A stretch of 26,176 nt of DNA, from NCBI GenBank assembly GCA_039029935.1, contig JBCCFC010000013.1, positions 1 to 26,176 of the forward strand, given 5' to 3'. The DNA is from G039029935 sp039029935 (GTDB lineage Bacteria; Chloroflexota; Anaerolineae; Caldilineales; Caldilineaceae). Below are positions 24,249 through 26,176 of this stretch, piece by piece (position 1 is the first letter of the stretch; every line of letters begins with the position of its first letter). The position numbers and the translations under genes were made by a program. The notes below the pieces were generated by a model. It made no database searches and was not told the DNA's origin. It saw only the letters and a program-made list of their open reading frames with translations.

Positions 24249-24254
24249 AGGAGA
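24249..24254 (+). promoter_or_regulatory. Ribosome binding site for the beta-propeller gene
   Basis: AGGAGA lies about ten bases before the ATG at 24264 and selects it over an earlier in-frame ATG at 24219, which has no such site. Confidence 0.65.
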
Positions 24255-24263
24255 AACCAGATT

Positions 24264-25160
24264 ATGATCGTTGGCAATGACACCTACAAGTACGAGATTG
24301 TGACTGATTGGCCGCAAGTTCCCAGTGAATGGGCGGGCTGGCATTGGGGTTGGATCGTGGGCGTAGCCTGTGATTCGCAGGACCGCATCTTTGTCTATTC
24401 ACGCAGTGAGCGACCGCTCTTGGTCTTTGATACAGCAGGCAACTATTTGGAGACGTGGGGTGAGGGCATTCTGGTCCCCAAGCAGGCACATGGCCTTTTT
24501 ATCGACAGCGAGGATAATGTTTTTTGTGTTGACACCAGCAACCATCGCATTGATAAATTTGATCGCACAGGCGCACACCTAATGACAATCAGTTCGGTGG
24601 GTGTAGAGGCAGGTCAACCCGCTGCTGCCGATGGTGATCCCTTCAACCGCCCAACCGATTTGGCTGTTGCACCCAATGGTGATTTATTCATCTCGGATGG
24701 CTATGGCAATGCGCGTGTTCACAAATACTCCGCCACAGGTGAGCATCTGCTGTCATGGGGTGAGCGTGGTGATGGACCAAGCCAATTCTCGATTTCGCAT
24801 TCTGTGCGCATGGGCAAAGATGGTCATGTGTGGATTTGTGACCGTGAGAACAATCGTGTGCAAATTTTTGATACCGATGGCAATTTCTTGCATGAGTGGA
24901 CAGGGCTGTTGCGTCCTAACACCATCCACTTTGATCCCAACGATGATGTGATTTATGTCGCCGAGTTGGGTCGCCAAATCAGCCTGTACACCACCGACCA
25001 AGCGTTGATCACACAGTGGGGTGGTGCAGAACAGAGTTATGAGGTTGGTGGGTTTATTGGTGGGCCACATGGCCTTTGGACTGATTCGCGTGGCAATATC
25101 TATGCCGGTGAAGTGGAGTTGGGTGATACGGGGCGGATGCATGTATATGTGCGGGTTTAG
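24264..25160 (+). CDS. Six-bladed beta-propeller protein with NHL repeats (amidating-lyase-like)
   Basis: A 298-residue protein built of about six repeats, each with a hydrophobic strand, a D/N-G turn and a following FD or KF motif: DRIFVYSRSERPLLVFDTAG, NVFCVDTSNHRIDKFDRTG, DLFISDGYGNARVHKYSATG, HVWICDRENNRVQIFDTDG, and weaker blades at each end. DGYGNARV and CDRENNRVQ are the most conserved parts of the bacterial relatives of peptidyl-alpha-hydroxyglycine alpha-amidating lyase. No signal peptide is seen, so it is probably cytoplasmic, unlike many such propellers. The function is unknown: a lyase, lactonase or scaffold could share this fold. It diverges from the sulfatase-isomerase-dehydrogenase set with 113 bases between starts, which suggests a shared pathway or regulator. 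The start follows the ribosome site. Confidence 0.87.
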   Translation: MIVGNDTYKYEIVTDWPQVPSEWAGWHWGWIVGVACDSQDRIFVYSRSERPLLVFDTAGNYLETWGEGILVPKQAHGLFIDSEDNVFCVDTSNHRIDKFDRTGAHLMTISSVGVEAGQPAAADGDPFNRPTDLAVAPNGDLFISDGYGNARVHKYSATGEHLLSWGERGDGPSQFSISHSVRMGKDGHVWICDRENNRVQIFDTDGNFLHEWTGLLRPNTIHFDPNDDVIYVAELGRQISLYTTDQALITQWGGAEQSYEVGGFIGGPHGLWTDSRGNIYAGEVELGDTGRMHVYVRV

Positions 25161-25174
25161 TAAGGTAGAGGGCT

Positions 25175-25354
25175 AGTATTCAGTAGGTCGGTATTCAGTC
25201 GTTGGTATACGGGCGACCGATTAGGCGATTTCCCGAAATAAATATACCAACTGCTCGTATGGACTTGATATATAAAGCCTGTACGAATACGTTGTCTCTT
25301 TGGTATATTCTTTCCCCGAAATCGCCTTACTGACCTACCGACCCACTGAATACT
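25175..25354. repeat. 180-base nested imperfect inverted repeat between convergent genes (MITE-like or long hairpin)
   Basis: Three pairs of arms are arranged symmetrically. AGTATTCAGT with GGTCGGTA (25175-25193) pairs with TACCGACC and ACTGAATACT (25336-25354). GGCGATTTC (25224-25232) pairs with GAAATCGCC (25318-25326). AATATACCAA (25241-25250) pairs with TTGGTATATT (25300-25309). About 22 extra bases in the left half break the symmetry. It fills the 202-base gap between the propeller gene (ends 25160) and the convergent DUF4399 gene (stop at 25363). No transposase frame is visible inside. It may be a non-autonomous element or a two-way terminator. Confidence 0.8.
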
Positions 25355-25362
25355 GATTCACA

Positions 25363-26176
25363 CTACTCAGTCACAGTAATCGTAATCTCATCACGATAGG
25401 CGTCACCTTCCAGCGCAACATGCGCACCATCGGCAAATTGCAGACGTAACGTGTGTTCACCAGGTGGTAAGGTCAGCTTGGTTTCCAATGAACCGTCACC
25501 AAAGTGGCGATGGGCATCATCATTTGGAATGACCTCACCTGCTGGGATAAAGTCTGTGTTGATGAGAATGTGCATATGTCCAGCACCTTCGCGTACCTCA
25601 CCAGCAGGCTCCACCATCAACCACTCAGACATCATAATAACCGTGAATTTTGTGCGCTCAATCGAACCATCTACTGGCTCATAAAAGTAGACACGTGGCT
25701 GAATGACATTGGTTGGGTCGGATGCGCTGCCATCTTCTTCACCTTCGTCAGCGGCAGCTTCTTCACCTTCGTCAGCGGTAGCCTCTTCGCCTTCATCAGT
25801 GGCAGCCTCTTCGCCTTCATCAGCAGCTTCTTCACCTTCATCGGCAGCAGCTTCTTCACCTTCATCGGCAGCAGCTTCTTCACCTTCATCGGCAGCAGCC
25901 TCTTCGCTATCATCAGCGGCAGCTTCTTCACCGTCATCGGCAGCAGCTTCTTCACCGTCATCGGCAGCAGCTTCTTCACCGTCATCGGCAGCAGCCTCTT
26001 CACCTTCATCGGCGGCAGCTTCTTCACCTTCATCAGCAGCAGCTTCTTCACCGTCATCAGCAGCAGCCTCTTCGCTATCATCAGCGGCAGCTTCTTCACC
26101 TCCATCAGCAGCAGCCTCTTCACCGTCATCAGCGGCAGCTTCTTCACCGTCATCAGCGGCAGCTTCTTCACCGTCA
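25363..26176 (-). CDS. DUF4399 domain protein with long acidic Ala/Asp/Glu/Gly repeat (5' end missing)
   Basis: The frame is open from the stop at 25363 to the right edge, so the N-terminus lies outside; 271 codons are visible. The last 110 or so residues match the DUF4399 pattern: RVYFYEPVDG, PAGEVREGAGHMHILINTD, PAGEVIPNDDAHRHFGDG, then LTLPPGEHTLRLQFADGAHVAL and a final strand. That domain is usually secreted, histidine-rich and of unknown function. Before it, about 145 residues consist of octapeptide repeats of the type AAADEGEE, strongly acidic and surely disordered. An ATG at 25635 starts a shorter frame but lies inside the conserved domain, so it is not the true start. The protein is probably extracytoplasmic; that is inferred from the family. 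The gene is convergent with the propeller gene. Confidence 0.8.
   Translation of the reverse strand, partial: DGEEAAADDGEEAAADDGEEAAADGGEEAAADDSEEAAADDGEEAAADEGEEAAADEGEEAAADDGEEAAADDGEEAAADDGEEAAADDSEEAAADEGEEAAADEGEEAAADEGEEAADEGEEAATDEGEEATADEGEEAAADEGEEDGSASDPTNVIQPRVYFYEPVDGSIERTKFTVIMMSEWLMVEPAGEVREGAGHMHILINTDFIPAGEVIPNDDAHRHFGDGSLETKLTLPPGEHTLRLQFADGAHVALEGDAYRDEITITVTE
25735..26176 (-). repeat. 24-bp minisatellite encoding acidic octapeptides (about 18 copies, continues past the edge)
   Basis: On the minus strand, units of the type GCTGCTGATGAAGGTGAAGA encode A/D/E/G octapeptides (AAADEGEE, with DDG and DDS variants). Some units are seven residues. All changes keep the frame of the DUF4399 gene. 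Adjacent units alternate between DEG and DDG types, which suggests expansion of multi-unit blocks. Confidence 0.92.

Noticed and set aside
24219..24263. Longer N-terminus for the beta-propeller protein from the ATG at 24219
   Set aside because: It has no ribosome site, would contain the good AGGAGA site inside coding sequence, and coincides with the predicted transcription start.
25671..26171. A 166-codon minus-strand frame with Lys/Leu/Pro/Met repeats
   Set aside because: It is an out-of-frame reading of the 24-bp repeat. The frame that continues into the DUF4399 domain gives an acidic linker and runs unbroken to the edge, so that one is real.
25735..26176. Possible CRISPR array because of regular repeats
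   Set aside because: Units are directly adjacent with no unique spacers and keep a reading frame; no cas genes are present.

Overview
The window is bacterial: tightly packed genes, Shine-Dalgarno sites, ATGA/GTGA start-stop overlaps and no introns. The phylum cannot be fixed from the sequence. Short tandem repeats, jelly-roll and propeller proteins, and a sulfatase next to a TIM-barrel isomerase would suit an environmental Chloroflexota-like bacterium, but that is only a guess.

Positions 1-20566 (+ strand) form one long surface-polysaccharide or glycan assembly locus. It opens with the 3' end of a multi-membrane-span glycosyltransferase. Five soluble glycosyltransferases follow: two tandem duplicated GT2 enzymes, a homologue of the eukaryotic N-glycan branching enzyme MGAT4 (GT54), another GT2, and a GT32 enzyme. 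Next come a polytopic GT-C-like protein, an NAD-dependent sugar epimerase of the CDP-paratose-2-epimerase type, a GT4 enzyme, a tandem pair of GT-C-like membrane proteins, a further membrane protein, an SGNH hydrolase/acyltransferase and two GT4 enzymes. After a doubtful small membrane ORF the locus ends with an O-antigen ligase/polymerase-like protein carrying an extracytoplasmic jelly-roll domain, and a WcaI-like GT4. Most genes overlap or lie a few bases apart, so one or a few long transcripts are likely. Together they could make nucleotide-sugar precursors, build a lipid-linked glycan in the cytoplasm, add sugars from polyprenyl-phosphate donors outside, acylate the chain, and polymerise or ligate it. 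No flippase, priming transferase or export channel is present, so the locus must continue outside the window or use factors elsewhere.

A strong bidirectional terminator hairpin (about 20661-20715) closes the locus. Beyond it is a minus-strand catabolic-looking set: sulfatase, then sugar-phosphate isomerase/epimerase-like TIM barrel, then short-chain dehydrogenase (transcribed from 24150 down to 20808). A beta-propeller (NHL/PAL-like) gene diverges from it. The last gene, minus strand and cut by the right edge, encodes a long Ala/Asp/Glu/Gly repeat followed by a DUF4399 domain.

The non-coding structure is unusually rich. There are two 58-base direct repeats that each fold into a three-way junction (21601-21719), a 180-base nested inverted repeat between convergent genes (25175-25354), 7-bp and 8-bp tandem repeats between genes, and in-frame minisatellites in two genes. 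No gap without a gene exceeds 300 bases; the largest is 20567-20807.
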